Source of the DNA: DATKHR01 sp036557365
GTDB lineage: Bacteria > Acidobacteriota > Vicinamibacteria > Vicinamibacterales > CAVVIG01
NCBI GenBank assembly: GCA_036557365.1
Contig: DATBHR010000077.1
Span: 124,001-188,000 of the forward strand
Reading direction: 5' to 3'
DNA length: 64,000 bases
Shown here: positions 1-10,010 of the stretch, in pieces
Layout of the letters: every line of letters begins with the position of its first letter
How positions within the stretch are numbered: the stretch's first letter is position 1
Notes under the pieces: generated by a model
The model's input: the letters and a program-made list of their open reading frames with translations, nothing else
Told to the model about the DNA's origin: nothing
Databases searched by the model: none
Program-made: the position numbers and the translations under genes

Positions 1-723
1 ATAGATCGTTTCTTCGAAGAACGGACCGTCGAGCGGATCCGGCTTGTCGAAGATGGCGAGGACCTGCAGCCGGCCGGCGTGCATCACGCCTTCGATCGCG
101 TACTCCCGGCCCGGGATGAATTCCTCGATGAGGATCGCGTCGTGCGCGCGGTCGCGCTCGCCGCGCACGTCAGGCGACTGCAGCAGCGCGGACAGCCGCT
201 CCACGGCCAGGCGGAATTCCTCAGGGTCATCCGCGCGCATCACGCCGCGGCTGCCGGACAGCGAGAGCGGCTTCACCACGCGAGGAAATTCCATTGCGGA
301 TTGCGGATTGCGGATTGCGGATTGATCGTCGAGCGATAAGGAAACGAACCGGGGAACCGGTAGTCCCGCATCGCGGAGCCGCTGACGCGTGCGCAGCTTG
401 TGCTTCGCCGTCGCCGCCGCTTCGGGCGGATGTCCGTCGAAACCGAGCGCCTTCGCGACGTGCGCGCCGATCACCGTCGGCCTGTCGCCGACGACCAGCA
501 GCCCGTCGATCGGTCGCACGCGCGCCGCTTCCACGATCGCTTCAACGGATCGTTCGACGTCGTGGAACCGGATCGCAATCGCGCCGTCCCGCCACGGATC
601 GTCGATCTGATCGCACCGATCCGTCGCGAGCACGAGCTCGATACCCAATCGTTCGGCGGCCTCGCCAAACGCACGGGTCTGATATCCCGTCGTCGTCGCG
701 AGAAGAAGAACGCGCGCGCTCAC
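1..723 (-). CDS. ATP-grasp domain ligase, C-terminus cut by window edge
   Basis: About 241 residues are visible; the 3' end lies beyond the left edge. The N-terminal part (VLLLATTTGYQTRAFGEAA) looks like a pre-ATP-grasp Rossmann domain. After residue 145 come the ATP-grasp signatures FPRVVKPLSLSGSRGVM (nucleotide-binding lysine and flexible loop) and IEEFIPGREYAIEG. The family joins a carboxylate to an amine or thiol through an acyl-phosphate; the substrate is unknown. I chose the GTG at 723-721 because it overlaps the true TGA stop of the upstream radical SAM selenoprotein (GTGA) and has AGGTGG about 8 nt upstream. No ORF starting with ATG covers this gene, so it is easily missed. Residues 134-144 are encoded by a heptamer repeat (see separate entry). 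Confidence 0.85.
   Translation of the reverse strand, partial: MSARVLLLATTTGYQTRAFGEAAERLGIELVLATDRCDQIDDPWRDGAIAIRFHDVERSVEAIVEAARVRPIDGLLVVGDRPTVIGAHVAKALGFDGHPPEAAATAKHKLRTRQRLRDAGLPVPRFVSLSLDDQSAIRNPQSAMEFPRVVKPLSLSGSRGVMRADDPEEFRLAVERLSALLQSPDVRGERDRAHDAILIEEFIPGREYAIEGVMHAGRLQVLAIFDKPDPLDGPFFEETIY
293..324. repeat. Heptanucleotide tandem array (ATTGCGG) inside the ATP-grasp gene
   Basis: Four perfect tandem copies of ATTGCGG followed by ATTG. Read on the minus strand it encodes QSAIRNPQSA within the ATP-grasp ORF and leaves the frame open on both sides. It falls in a loop just before the FPRVVKP strand. The same unit forms the large intergenic element at 35785-35959. Confidence 0.95.
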
Positions 724-2084
724 ACCAGAGCCACCTGCTCTGCGCCCGGTTCCGCTCAACAGTACCAAGGTTCGTTCAGGTACGGGACGGTGGACCGGTC
801 CCGCGCGGGCCGGGTTTCGGGCGGCGTGCGGCCGGCCGCCTCGTGCGCGAGCGTTGAAATCCGGGCGAACAGTTCACGACGATCGATGGTGGTCTGGCGG
901 CCGACGAGCGCCATCACGCGACGCTGGAGATCGTCGACGCGCGGATCGGCATGCGACCAGCGATACGTCAGCGTCGACGGATCGAATCCATCCAGACGGT
1001 CCGCAACATCCGGCACGTCGAGCAGCAGCGATCCGCGTGGGACGAGCAATCGAATCGCGAGCTGAATGGGTGCAACTTCATCGACGAGATCGAGGCCCGC
1101 CAGCGTATTCAGCAAATCGCAATAGTCGTCGAGCGTGAGCCACGGGTGGAACGCGACGAATGTCGGCACGAGGACGAGGCCGGCGGCGCGCATCGCGTGC
1201 ACCGCCTCGATGAAGTCGGCGCGCGTATGCCCTTTGTCGAGAATCGCCAGGACGTGGTCGTCAATCGATTCCACAGCGCTGGTGACGAAGGCACAGCCGG
1301 TGTCGGCGAGCCGCGGCAGCAGCTCACGATATTTGAGCAGATGCTCCACCTTGATCGTCACGTCGTAGGTGACCTCAGGGTGTGTCTCGTGCAGCGCTTC
1401 GACGATGCGCACCGCATGCGTCGGCCCGTTGAAGAAATCCGGATCGCCGAACGTGATGTGCCGCGCGCCGGCGGCAATCTGCGCGGACGCATCCGCGAGC
1501 ACGACGTCCGGAGCGACGATGCGGAACTGGCCGCCGTAGACGGGCACGATCGGACAGTGCCGGCACAGATGCTTGCAGCCGCGCGACGCTTCGGTGGAAC
1601 CCACGAGGCGGCGTTCACCGTCGGGCATGTGCAGGGTCGCGTAGCGGTCCAGCGGCGGCAGACCGCGGCGATCGGGCACGAGAAAGTGGATGCGGGGCAC
1701 TCGCGTGTCCGGCGCCGTCCGCGCGTCGCCGTTCGCCCAGGCGGTCAACTCCTGCTCGAACTCGCCCGCGAACGTCCGGTCGACGCCGATCGATGTGAGC
1801 GCCTCGGCGTTCAGCGGCGCGTACAGCCCGTAGGCGCAGACCCGCGCCGACGGATTCAGCTGCCGGATCTTCTTGATGATCGGCATCGCCATCCGGGTCG
1901 CCGTGTGCATCGGCAGGTGAAAGCCGACGAGATCGGCGGACGCAACGAGGTCGTCGGACAACCGCTCCTTGGCCGTGTCGACGCAGACGACATCCCAGCC
2001 TGACGTGCGGAGCCACGCCGCGGGCGACGCGAGCCCGAACGGCTGACGACCGAGCTCGTACGTGCTGATGAGGACGGCTTTCAT
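720..2084 (-). CDS. B12-binding-like radical SAM selenoprotein with CUAEP tail
   Basis: 454 residues if the in-frame TGA at 758-756 is read as selenocysteine. Residues 1-115 form a Rossmann-like domain resembling B12-binding radical SAM proteins but without an obvious DxHxxG cobalamin motif. The radical SAM cluster motif is GCKHLCRHC (Cys170, Cys174, Cys177), followed by a TIM-barrel-like core. The reading frame reaches TGA after YLNEPWYC; beyond it the frame continues AEPGAEQVALV to a second TGA at 722-720, giving C442-U443-A444-E445-P446. This matches the tail of the family NCBI names CUAEP/CCAEP-tail radical SAM (seleno)protein (from memory). A hairpin with AGGTG loop follows the UGA. The second stop overlaps the ATP-grasp start. 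ATG 2084 is close to the divergent POT gene. The reaction is unknown; a partner role with the ATP-grasp ligase is inference. Confidence 0.9.
726..758 (-). promoter_or_regulatory. Candidate bacterial SECIS element after the UGA codon
   Basis: On the minus strand, 13 nt after the UGA (758-756) lies a perfect 6-bp stem CAGAGC/GCTCTG (742-737 and 731-726) closing a 5-nt loop AGGTG (736-732). The loop begins 19 nt after UGA and contains GGU, which fits the known bacterial SECIS rules (short apical loop with G near its 5' side, roughly 16-37 nt from UGA). The hairpin also overlaps the AGGTGG ribosome-binding sequence of the downstream ATP-grasp gene, so SelB binding and reinitiation could interact (inference). 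Confidence 0.75.
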
Positions 2085-2102
2085 CCTGACTACCCTGATT
2101 GT

Positions 2103-3473
<1,371 letters not shown>

Positions 3474-3477
3474 CGCC

Positions 3478-4275
3478 ATGGCACTCGAGGAATACAAGCG
3501 CAAACGGAATTTCAAGAAGACGCCGGAGCCCGAAGGCAAGGTCGCCGAAACGAAGCGCGACGAGCGCTTCTTCTGCGTGCAGAAGCATCTCGCGAGCCAT
3601 CTGCACTACGACTTTCGGCTCGAGCACAAGGGCGTGCTGCTGTCGTGGGCCGTGCCGAAAGGTCCGTCCCTGGATCCGAAGACGAAGCGGCTCGCAATGC
3701 ACGTCGAAGATCATCCGCTCGACTACGGCGATTTCGAAGGCGTCATCCCCGAAGGTTACGGCGCTGGCATCGTGATGCTGTGGGATCGCGGCACGTGGAC
3801 GCCCGAATCCGACGATGTCGACGCGGCGCTGAAGAAGGGCGACCTGAAGTTCACGCTGAACGGCTTCAAACTGAAAGGATCGTGGGTCCTCGTGCGCACC
3901 GGCGGACGCTACGCCGGTGCGCGCGGCGGCGATCCAAACCGGACGTGGCTGCTCATCAAGCATCGCGACGACTGGGCCGGCGATCTCGACATCGCGGAGT
4001 TCGCGCCGCGCAGCGTGAAGAGCAATGGTGACTTCGAGGACATTCTCGGCGAAGAGACACCCGCCGTCTGGAAATCGCATCGACCGGCCAGCGGCGCTGA
4101 CGCCGGTGCGATGCTCGCGCAGATCATCGAGCGCGCTGCAAAGCTCAAAGCAAATCGCGCAAAGGCGGCCGATGCGCCGACCGCGACAAAGGGTCGCGCC
4201 GCCGCGCCGAAACCATCGCGCGCCGCCGCTCGCCGGCCGCGAACCGAAACGAAGTCGACGCCGAAGAGGAAATAG
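3478..4275 (+). CDS. Standalone LigD-type 3'-phosphoesterase
   Basis: 265 residues. Residues 1-150 match the phosphoesterase domain of DNA ligase D: RDERFFCVQKHLASHLHYDF, LSWAVPKGPS, DHPLDYGDFEGVIPEGYGAG and MLWDRGTW. In LigD this domain removes 3'-phosphates and ribonucleotides during end repair; here it is not fused to ligase or polymerase domains. The C-terminal 60 residues are a low-complexity Ala/Lys/Arg tail (AAAPKPSRAAARRPR) like a DNA-binding extension. It starts 2 nt after the POT gene stop. No ku or ligD is visible nearby. Confidence 0.9.
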   Translation: MALEEYKRKRNFKKTPEPEGKVAETKRDERFFCVQKHLASHLHYDFRLEHKGVLLSWAVPKGPSLDPKTKRLAMHVEDHPLDYGDFEGVIPEGYGAGIVMLWDRGTWTPESDDVDAALKKGDLKFTLNGFKLKGSWVLVRTGGRYAGARGGDPNRTWLLIKHRDDWAGDLDIAEFAPRSVKSNGDFEDILGEETPAVWKSHRPASGADAGAMLAQIIERAAKLKANRAKAADAPTATKGRAAAPKPSRAAARRPRTETKSTPKRK

Positions 4276-4278
4276 CAC

Positions 4279-7245
4279 GTGCTCCGCGGCAGTGCGTTTC
4301 GCGCGCTCGCTCTCGCCGCCGCAGTCGCCGGCACCGCCGCGATTCAAGTCGGCCCGGTCATCCGACGCATCGACATCACGCTGACCGAAGGCACGTCGTT
4401 CTCCGCCGCCGTCTCACCGGACCGCCGCTGGATCGCCTTCGACCTCATCGGACGGCTGTGGGTGATGCCGGTGACTGGCGGCAGCGCAACGCCGATCACG
4501 GCGCCGCTGCTCGAAGCGCGCCAGCCCACATGGTCACCCGACAGCCGCACCATCGCATTCCAGGGATACGACGATGGCGTGTGGCACATCTATGTGATTG
4601 ACCGCGAGGGCGGCGAGACGAAGGCGATCACGGAGGGAGAATTCGACGATCGCGAGCCAGCGTGGTCGCATCATGGGACGGCAATCGCATTCTCGTCCGA
4701 TCGCTTCGGCGGCATCACGACGCTGTGGGAAGTCGATGCGGCGAGCCGCGAGGTCCGTCAACTCTCGAAGCGTGATGCGGCCTATCCCACGTGGTCGCCG
4801 AACGACGAGGAAATCACCGTCGCATCTGCCGATCGCGTGAACGGCGCGGGCGAGCCGGTCCCCGAGTCGTCTCGACGGCCGGGTCTCTGGGGCGTGGCGG
4901 GCGGACGCGAACGGCTGCTCGCGCGTGCGGAACGAGGCGTACTGCCCGGCGCATCGGCATGGAGCCGCGACGGCACCGAGCTGGCTTTCACCACCGGCAG
5001 CGGAGAATTGTTCGTCAACGGCCGCTCGGTCGCGCACGGCGAAGATGTATTTCCGTTCCATCCGCAGTGGGTGACGCACGACGAGCTCGTGTACACGTCG
5101 AACGGCCACATCCGTCGATGGTCGCCGGTCGGATCGGCAGACATCCCGTTCTCCGCGCGCGTCACGCTTCAGCGCGATGTCTACCCCATCGCGCATCGGC
5201 CGCTCGAACTGTCGGGACCTCAGTCGGCCAAAGGGATTGTCACGCCCGTCCTGTCACCGGACGGACGTTCGATCGCGTTCGTCGCGCTGGGAGATCTGTG
5301 GGTGATGACGCCTGGTCAGGCGCCGGTTCGACTGACCGATGACTCGGCGGCGGAGCTCGATCCGACGTGGTCGCCCGACGGACGACAAATCGCGTTCTCG
5401 AGCGATCGGTCGGGCCACATGGATTTGTGGGTGCACGACCTGGCCGCCAACACCGACACGCAACTGACGAATAGTCGCGGCGCTGTCTCCGGCGCATCGT
5501 GGTCACCAGACGGCTCTCACATCGCGTACGTCGTCGATCGACGCAGCATCGCGACCGTTCGCGTGCGGGCAGGCGACGGCCTCGGCGGCGCGTTTCCGGG
5601 CAACGGCCAGGAAATCGGGCGGCCAACGTGGGGACCGCGGAGTCGAGCCGTCGCGTTCGGGAGTCTTTTCCCGTACTCGACCCGCTATCGCGAGGGACTC
5701 AATCAGCTGCTCGTGCAGCCGTTCGACGCCGGTGCGCCGACGCCGTCCATCCTGATGCCGGGCCACTCTGCCGGCAACCGGCAGGACAACGGCCCGGTGT
5801 GGTCGCCCGACGGCACGCAGATGCTGTTCACGTCGGAGGGCGTCCTCTGGAACGTCGGCGTGGACGAGCGCGCAACGCCGATGACCGTGCCGCTTCGCGT
5901 GGCCGACGATCAGCCGGAGTCGCCGAGCTGGGCGAGCGACTCGCGCCACATCTTGTATCAGACGCCCACGGGCCTGCGCCGCGCGCTGGCGGACGGCAGC
6001 GCCGCCGAGCCGGTCGCCGTCAATCTCGAATGGACACCGAGTCCCCCGCCCGATCGGATCGTCGTGCACGCGGGACGTATGTTCGACGGCACGATCGACG
6101 GTCTGCGCGGCGAGACGGATATCGTCATCGAACGCGGCGTCATCCGCCTCGTGGACTCCCACCGCGACGCGCTGCACACCGGCACGGTCGTCGACGCATC
6201 GAACGAGGTCGTGATGCCGGGCCTCGTCGAGATGCACGCGCACCTCGATCCGGACTACGGCTCACGCTTCGGACGAATCTGGCTGGCGTACGGCATCACG
6301 AGCGTCCGCATTCCGGCGATCAATCCGTACGCGGGGCTCGAGCTGAGCGAAGCCATCGAATCGGGGCGACGCGAAGGCCCGCGTATTTTTTCGGCGGGCG
6401 ATCCGTTCGATGGCGTGCGTGCGTACTATCCCGGCGGCGTCGCGGTCACCTCCGAGGCGCAGCTGGATCGCGAGCTCGATCGCGCGCGGCTGCTCGACGT
6501 CGACTTCTTCAAGACCTACGTCCGTCTCCCCGATCGACTGCAGAAACACGTCGTCGAATTCGCGCACGCGCTCGGACGGCCCGTCACGTCGCACGAGCTT
6601 TTTGCCGGCGTGGCGTTCGGCGTGGACGGCGTGGAGCATCTTCGCGGCACCAGCCGGCGCGGCTACTCGCCGAAGGCGAGCGACACGAACCGCGCCTATC
6701 AGGACGTCGTCGACGTCCTCGCGAAGTCCGGCATGACGCTGACGCCGACCATCGGCATCGTCGGCGGCTTCCGCGCGCGGACGACGGGAGACCGCACGCT
6801 GCTGTTCGACTCGCGTCTGGGATTGTTCCCGCTCGACGTCGTTTCCCGGCTGACGGATCTCGCCGGCGCGAAGCGCGATCCGGCGCTCGATGAGCGCATC
6901 GCCGCCTACGAGCGAACGGTGAAAGCGGTGTCGGCCGCCGGCGGAAAAATCATCGCCGGCACCGACGCGCCGATCGATCCGTATGGCCTCGGGCTCCACG
7001 TCGAGCTCGAGTCGTACGTGCACGCCGGCTTGACGCCGTTCCAGGCGCTGCAGACCGCGACCACAGCGGCTGCCGAAGCGCTGGGCCTCGACCGCGAGCT
7101 CGGGACCATCGAAGCCGGCAAACTGGCCGACCTGACCTTTCTTGGAGCCAGTCCGCTCGACGACATCAGGAACACGCGCGATGTGAAGCGCGTGATGAAG
7201 GGCGGCCGCCTCTACACGACACAGGGGCTCGTCAAAGAACACTAA
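4279..7245 (+). CDS. PD40 beta-propeller / amidohydrolase fusion, secreted
   Basis: 988 residues from a GTG start 3 nt after the preceding stop. The N-terminus has a signal-peptide-like hydrophobic stretch. Residues about 30-560 hold TolB-like PD40 repeats (SPDRRWIAFD, WSPDSRTIAFQG, WSPDGRQIAFSSDRSG). From about 590 to the end is an amidohydrolase domain with HxH metal motif (VMPGLVEMHAHLD), histidines in TSHELFAGVAFGVDGVEHL and the catalytic Asp in IIAGTDAPIDPYG. Such fusions are common in Acidobacteria and Bacteroidetes and are annotated as amidohydrolases or prolidase-like; the substrate is not known. Probably periplasmic. Confidence 0.88.
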   Translation: MLRGSAFRALALAAAVAGTAAIQVGPVIRRIDITLTEGTSFSAAVSPDRRWIAFDLIGRLWVMPVTGGSATPITAPLLEARQPTWSPDSRTIAFQGYDDGVWHIYVIDREGGETKAITEGEFDDREPAWSHHGTAIAFSSDRFGGITTLWEVDAASREVRQLSKRDAAYPTWSPNDEEITVASADRVNGAGEPVPESSRRPGLWGVAGGRERLLARAERGVLPGASAWSRDGTELAFTTGSGELFVNGRSVAHGEDVFPFHPQWVTHDELVYTSNGHIRRWSPVGSADIPFSARVTLQRDVYPIAHRPLELSGPQSAKGIVTPVLSPDGRSIAFVALGDLWVMTPGQAPVRLTDDSAAELDPTWSPDGRQIAFSSDRSGHMDLWVHDLAANTDTQLTNSRGAVSGASWSPDGSHIAYVVDRRSIATVRVRAGDGLGGAFPGNGQEIGRPTWGPRSRAVAFGSLFPYSTRYREGLNQLLVQPFDAGAPTPSILMPGHSAGNRQDNGPVWSPDGTQMLFTSEGVLWNVGVDERATPMTVPLRVADDQPESPSWASDSRHILYQTPTGLRRALADGSAAEPVAVNLEWTPSPPPDRIVVHAGRMFDGTIDGLRGETDIVIERGVIRLVDSHRDALHTGTVVDASNEVVMPGLVEMHAHLDPDYGSRFGRIWLAYGITSVRIPAINPYAGLELSEAIESGRREGPRIFSAGDPFDGVRAYYPGGVAVTSEAQLDRELDRARLLDVDFFKTYVRLPDRLQKHVVEFAHALGRPVTSHELFAGVAFGVDGVEHLRGTSRRGYSPKASDTNRAYQDVVDVLAKSGMTLTPTIGIVGGFRARTTGDRTLLFDSRLGLFPLDVVSRLTDLAGAKRDPALDERIAAYERTVKAVSAAGGKIIAGTDAPIDPYGLGLHVELESYVHAGLTPFQALQTATTAAAEALGLDRELGTIEAGKLADLTFLGASPLDDIRNTRDVKRVMKGGRLYTTQGLVKEH

Positions 7246-7338
7246 ACAACGAACAACGAACAACGAACAACGAACAACGAACAACAAGGTTCAACCGCTC
7301 TTGTTCGTTGAGCGTTGTTCGTTGAGCGTTGAGCGTTG
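7246..7338. repeat. Heptamer inverted-repeat element (AACAACG units) between convergent genes
   Basis: Directly after the amidohydrolase TAA there are about six tandem AACAACG units, then a 20-nt spacer, then units GTTGTTC and GTTGAGC in inverse orientation up to the yvcK stop. The two arms are complementary and could form a long hairpin, so it could act as a bidirectional terminator. It fills the whole gap between the two genes. Confidence 0.85.
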
Positions 7339-8304
7339 TTAGTTGAGCAGCCTTTTCGACAGCACGCTCCATACGGCGTACGCGAGCCGGAGACGGTTGT
7401 GCCGCGCGATTTCGCGCGTCCAGAACGATCCGCCGACGAGCTCGCAGTGTGCTGGAAGCTCGCCAGGTGGCAGCGGCTCCTTGTGCTCGACCGCATAGCG
7501 TGCGAGCACCTGCGGCGACGGCCATTGCGTGTTGAGGATGACGACGTCCACTTTGCGATGGATCGCGTCCTCGATGCGCGTCACGGCGTTGGCCGCGGTG
7601 AAGCCGAGCATCCCGCGTCCTTCGGTCAGCAGGTTGGCGATGAGGATGATCGGACCCTTGACCTTCGCGAGCGCGTCCGCGACGCCCTTCACCAGGAAGA
7701 TCGGCATCAGGCTCGTGTAGAAGCTGCCGGGCCCGATGATCGCCGCGTCGAAGCCGCTGATGGCGTGCGCGACCGCAGGATGAATGGAAACCTGCGGCTC
7801 GAGCCAGATCTTGTGGACGAACCGCCCCGACAACTGCCCCGCATCCACTTCGACTTCGCCGCGCGTCGCCGAACCGTCGCCGTACTCGGCGCAGACGGAC
7901 GCCGCCTGCACGCTGACGGGCCAGACCCTGCCGCGGCAGCCGAGCAGCGCGCTCAGGCCGTCGACCGCGGCCAGGAAGTCGCCGCTGTAGCGCTGCATCA
8001 TCGACAGCAGCAGGTTCCCGCCGGTGTGTCCGCCGAGTCGGGCGTGCTCCAGCGTCGGCAGCCGCGCAAGCAGTACCCGTCGCGCTTCGCGCGCGTTCCG
8101 CGAGAGCGCCAGCGCGCACTTCAGGATGTCGCCGGGCGGCAGCACGCCCAGCTCGTCGCGCAACTGCCCCGAACTGCCGCCGCTGTCGAACATCGTCACC
8201 ACGGCGTTGGCCTGCACCCAGGGATTGCTCTTCAGCCCGCCGAGCAGGCTCGGAAGTCCCGTGCCGCCCCCGAAGCACCCGACATTGATCGTCCGCAGAT
8301 TCAT
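7339..8304 (-). CDS. YvcK/CofD-like protein (gluconeogenesis factor family)
   Basis: 321 residues, full length. The N-terminal CFGGGTGLPSLLGGLK and the following TMFDSGGSSGQLRDELG are the nucleotide-binding signatures of the YvcK family; GHTGGNLLL, IGPGSFYTSLMPIFLVKG and NLLTEGRGMLGFTAA are further family blocks. YvcK proteins bind UDP-sugars and link carbon metabolism with cell-wall synthesis in Firmicutes and actinobacteria; the role here is by homology. Its usual neighbours whiA and rapZ are absent. Its 3' end merges with a heptamer repeat element. Confidence 0.9.
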   Translation of the reverse strand: MNLRTINVGCFGGGTGLPSLLGGLKSNPWVQANAVVTMFDSGGSSGQLRDELGVLPPGDILKCALALSRNAREARRVLLARLPTLEHARLGGHTGGNLLLSMMQRYSGDFLAAVDGLSALLGCRGRVWPVSVQAASVCAEYGDGSATRGEVEVDAGQLSGRFVHKIWLEPQVSIHPAVAHAISGFDAAIIGPGSFYTSLMPIFLVKGVADALAKVKGPIILIANLLTEGRGMLGFTAANAVTRIEDAIHRKVDVVILNTQWPSPQVLARYAVEHKEPLPPGELPAHCELVGGSFWTREIARHNRLRLAYAVWSVLSKRLLN

Positions 8305-8436
8305 GGGCGAGACATTGTAGTCCGTGCCCGTCTACGCCGCGCCCGTCGGCGTCCGACCTGGAACCGCGGACGTTGACAGCGCGTCACAACGGCAGGGCCC
8401 GCAAACACGACGAGCGGGCGACGGTAGAATGAGCGC

Positions 8437-9159
8437 ATGTCATCTGAACACGGCGGAAGCCGCGACGAGGCGATACACGTGCTCGAGCACGATCTGCGCG
8501 CCGTGTTCGGCGATCGGCTGCAGTCGCTCGTGGCGTACGGCCTCCGCAACGCCGCGGGACCGGCGCGGACGATGGCCCTTGTGACGTCGCTGACGGAATC
8601 CGATCTGCGGGCCTGTGCGGCGCGCGTCGAATCGTGGCATGAGAGCGGTCTCTCGACGCCGCTCATCCTGCCGGTTCACGATCTCGAACGCGCGCTGGAC
8701 GTTTTTCCGCTCGAATTCGACGCCATCGCCGCCGACCATGTGCTCGTCGCAGGCGCCAGCCCGTTCGCTCGAGCGATCGTCGAGCCGTCCGATGTCCGCC
8801 GCGCCTGCGAAGTCCGCGCACGCAGCCATCTGCTGCACCTGCGCGAAGGATTCATGGAAGCGCGCGGCAACGCCCACGCGCTCGCGGTCCTCATCGTCGA
8901 ATCGGCCGCCGCGATGCGGGCGCTGACGTCGAGCGTCGCGCGGCTCGAAGGACGCAGCGACGGCGACGCCGCGGGCGCCGGCCGACACCTCGAACGCGCG
9001 CTCGGCATTCCCGCCGGCGCGATCACCGAGGTCGTCGCGCTCGCAGGCGTCCACGAAATCTCCGCGCCCGACGCCGAACGCCTGTTCCCTCCCTACCTGC
9101 GCGCGATGGAGCGCCTCGTCGAATACGTCGACGGCTGGAGCAGCACCTCAAACCGATGA
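8437..9159 (+). CDS. Nucleotidyltransferase-like protein of unknown function
   Basis: 240 residues, no signal peptide or membrane segment. The N-terminal half (FGDRLQSLVAYGLR, then LVTSLTESDL and LEFDAIAADHVLVAG) resembles the order of strands in minimal nucleotidyltransferases, but the usual GS-x10-DxD catalytic signature is missing, so it may be a non-catalytic relative. The C-terminal half is alpha-helical. The stop overlaps the start of the TPM gene in ATGA, so the two are probably translated together with lemA downstream. Function unknown. Confidence 0.7.
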   Translation: MSSEHGGSRDEAIHVLEHDLRAVFGDRLQSLVAYGLRNAAGPARTMALVTSLTESDLRACAARVESWHESGLSTPLILPVHDLERALDVFPLEFDAIAADHVLVAGASPFARAIVEPSDVRRACEVRARSHLLHLREGFMEARGNAHALAVLIVESAAAMRALTSSVARLEGRSDGDAAGAGRHLERALGIPAGAITEVVALAGVHEISAPDAERLFPPYLRAMERLVEYVDGWSSTSNR

Positions 9160-9989
9160 GCATCGCGATTCGATCGATGACTGCGCGTGTGTGCGTCGTC
9201 GCCGCGATCGGCGTGTGTCTGTGCGGTCTCGCACCGACAGCCGACGCACGTCAGCAGTCGAGCGATCTTCCGTCGCTTAACCAGCCCGTCAACGATTTCG
9301 CCCACGTCATCGATCGCGCGAGCGCTGCGGAGATGGACCGGATGATCCGCGCCCTGCAGGCGGCGTCGGGCGACGTCGTGGTCGTCGCCACCGTGCCGAC
9401 GATCGATCCGTATGGAGACATCACCGAGTACACGGTGAAGTTGTTCGAGAACGGCGGCCGCGGCATCGGCGCGAAGGGCAAGGACAACGGGCTGCTGATC
9501 GTGCTCGCGCTGAAGGAACGACGCGTGCGCGTCGAGGTCGGCTACGACCTCGAGAGCATCATCACCGACGGCTACGCCGGCGAGACGAGCCGCGAGTTCA
9601 TGACGCCGCTGTTCAGGCAGGGACAGTACGGTCCCGGTCTGCTCGCCGGCACCGAGCGCATCGTCGGCCGGATCGCTCAGGCGCGCGGCGTCACCCTGCA
9701 AGGCGTTCGTGCGCCGGTTCCCGAACGCCGGCGCTCGGGTTCGGGCCTTCCGCTCTGGGCGATCGTGCTCATCTTCATCATCTTCTGGATTCTCGGCCGA
9801 TCGGGACGCGGCGGTCCGCGATCGCGCTACTGGGGCGGCGGACCGTGGAGCGGCTGGTCGAGCGGCGTGGGACCGTTCGGCGGCGGCGGGTGGAGCTCGG
9901 GCGGCGGATTTGGAGGCGGTTTCGGCGGCGGATTTGGCGGATTTGGCGGCGGCCGCAGCGGCGGCGGGGGCGGCGGCGCCAGCTGGTAA
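9156..9989 (+). CDS. TPM-domain (YgcG-like) secreted membrane protein
   Basis: 277 residues. A signal peptide (about residues 9-32) is followed by a TPM/YgcG domain (residues about 45-180: LNQPVNDFAHVIDRASAAEM, NGLLIVLALKERRVRVEVGY, DGYAGETSREFM). One membrane helix (PLWAIVLIFIIFWIL) precedes a very Gly-rich tail ending in GGGGGGASW. This layout is typical of TPM proteins encoded beside LemA, as here. Proposed roles in the family include acid-phosphatase activity and photosystem repair in plants; the bacterial role is not settled. Confidence 0.88.
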   Translation: MSIAIRSMTARVCVVAAIGVCLCGLAPTADARQQSSDLPSLNQPVNDFAHVIDRASAAEMDRMIRALQAASGDVVVVATVPTIDPYGDITEYTVKLFENGGRGIGAKGKDNGLLIVLALKERRVRVEVGYDLESIITDGYAGETSREFMTPLFRQGQYGPGLLAGTERIVGRIAQARGVTLQGVRAPVPERRRSGSGLPLWAIVLIFIIFWILGRSGRGGPRSRYWGGGPWSGWSSGVGPFGGGGWSSGGGFGGGFGGGFGGFGGGRSGGGGGGASW

Positions 9990-10010
9990 CCAACCCGCGA
10001 GGGTAAACTA

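Noticed and set aside
7246..7338. CRISPR array
   Set aside because: Repeat unit is 7 bp without unique spacers and no cas genes are present.
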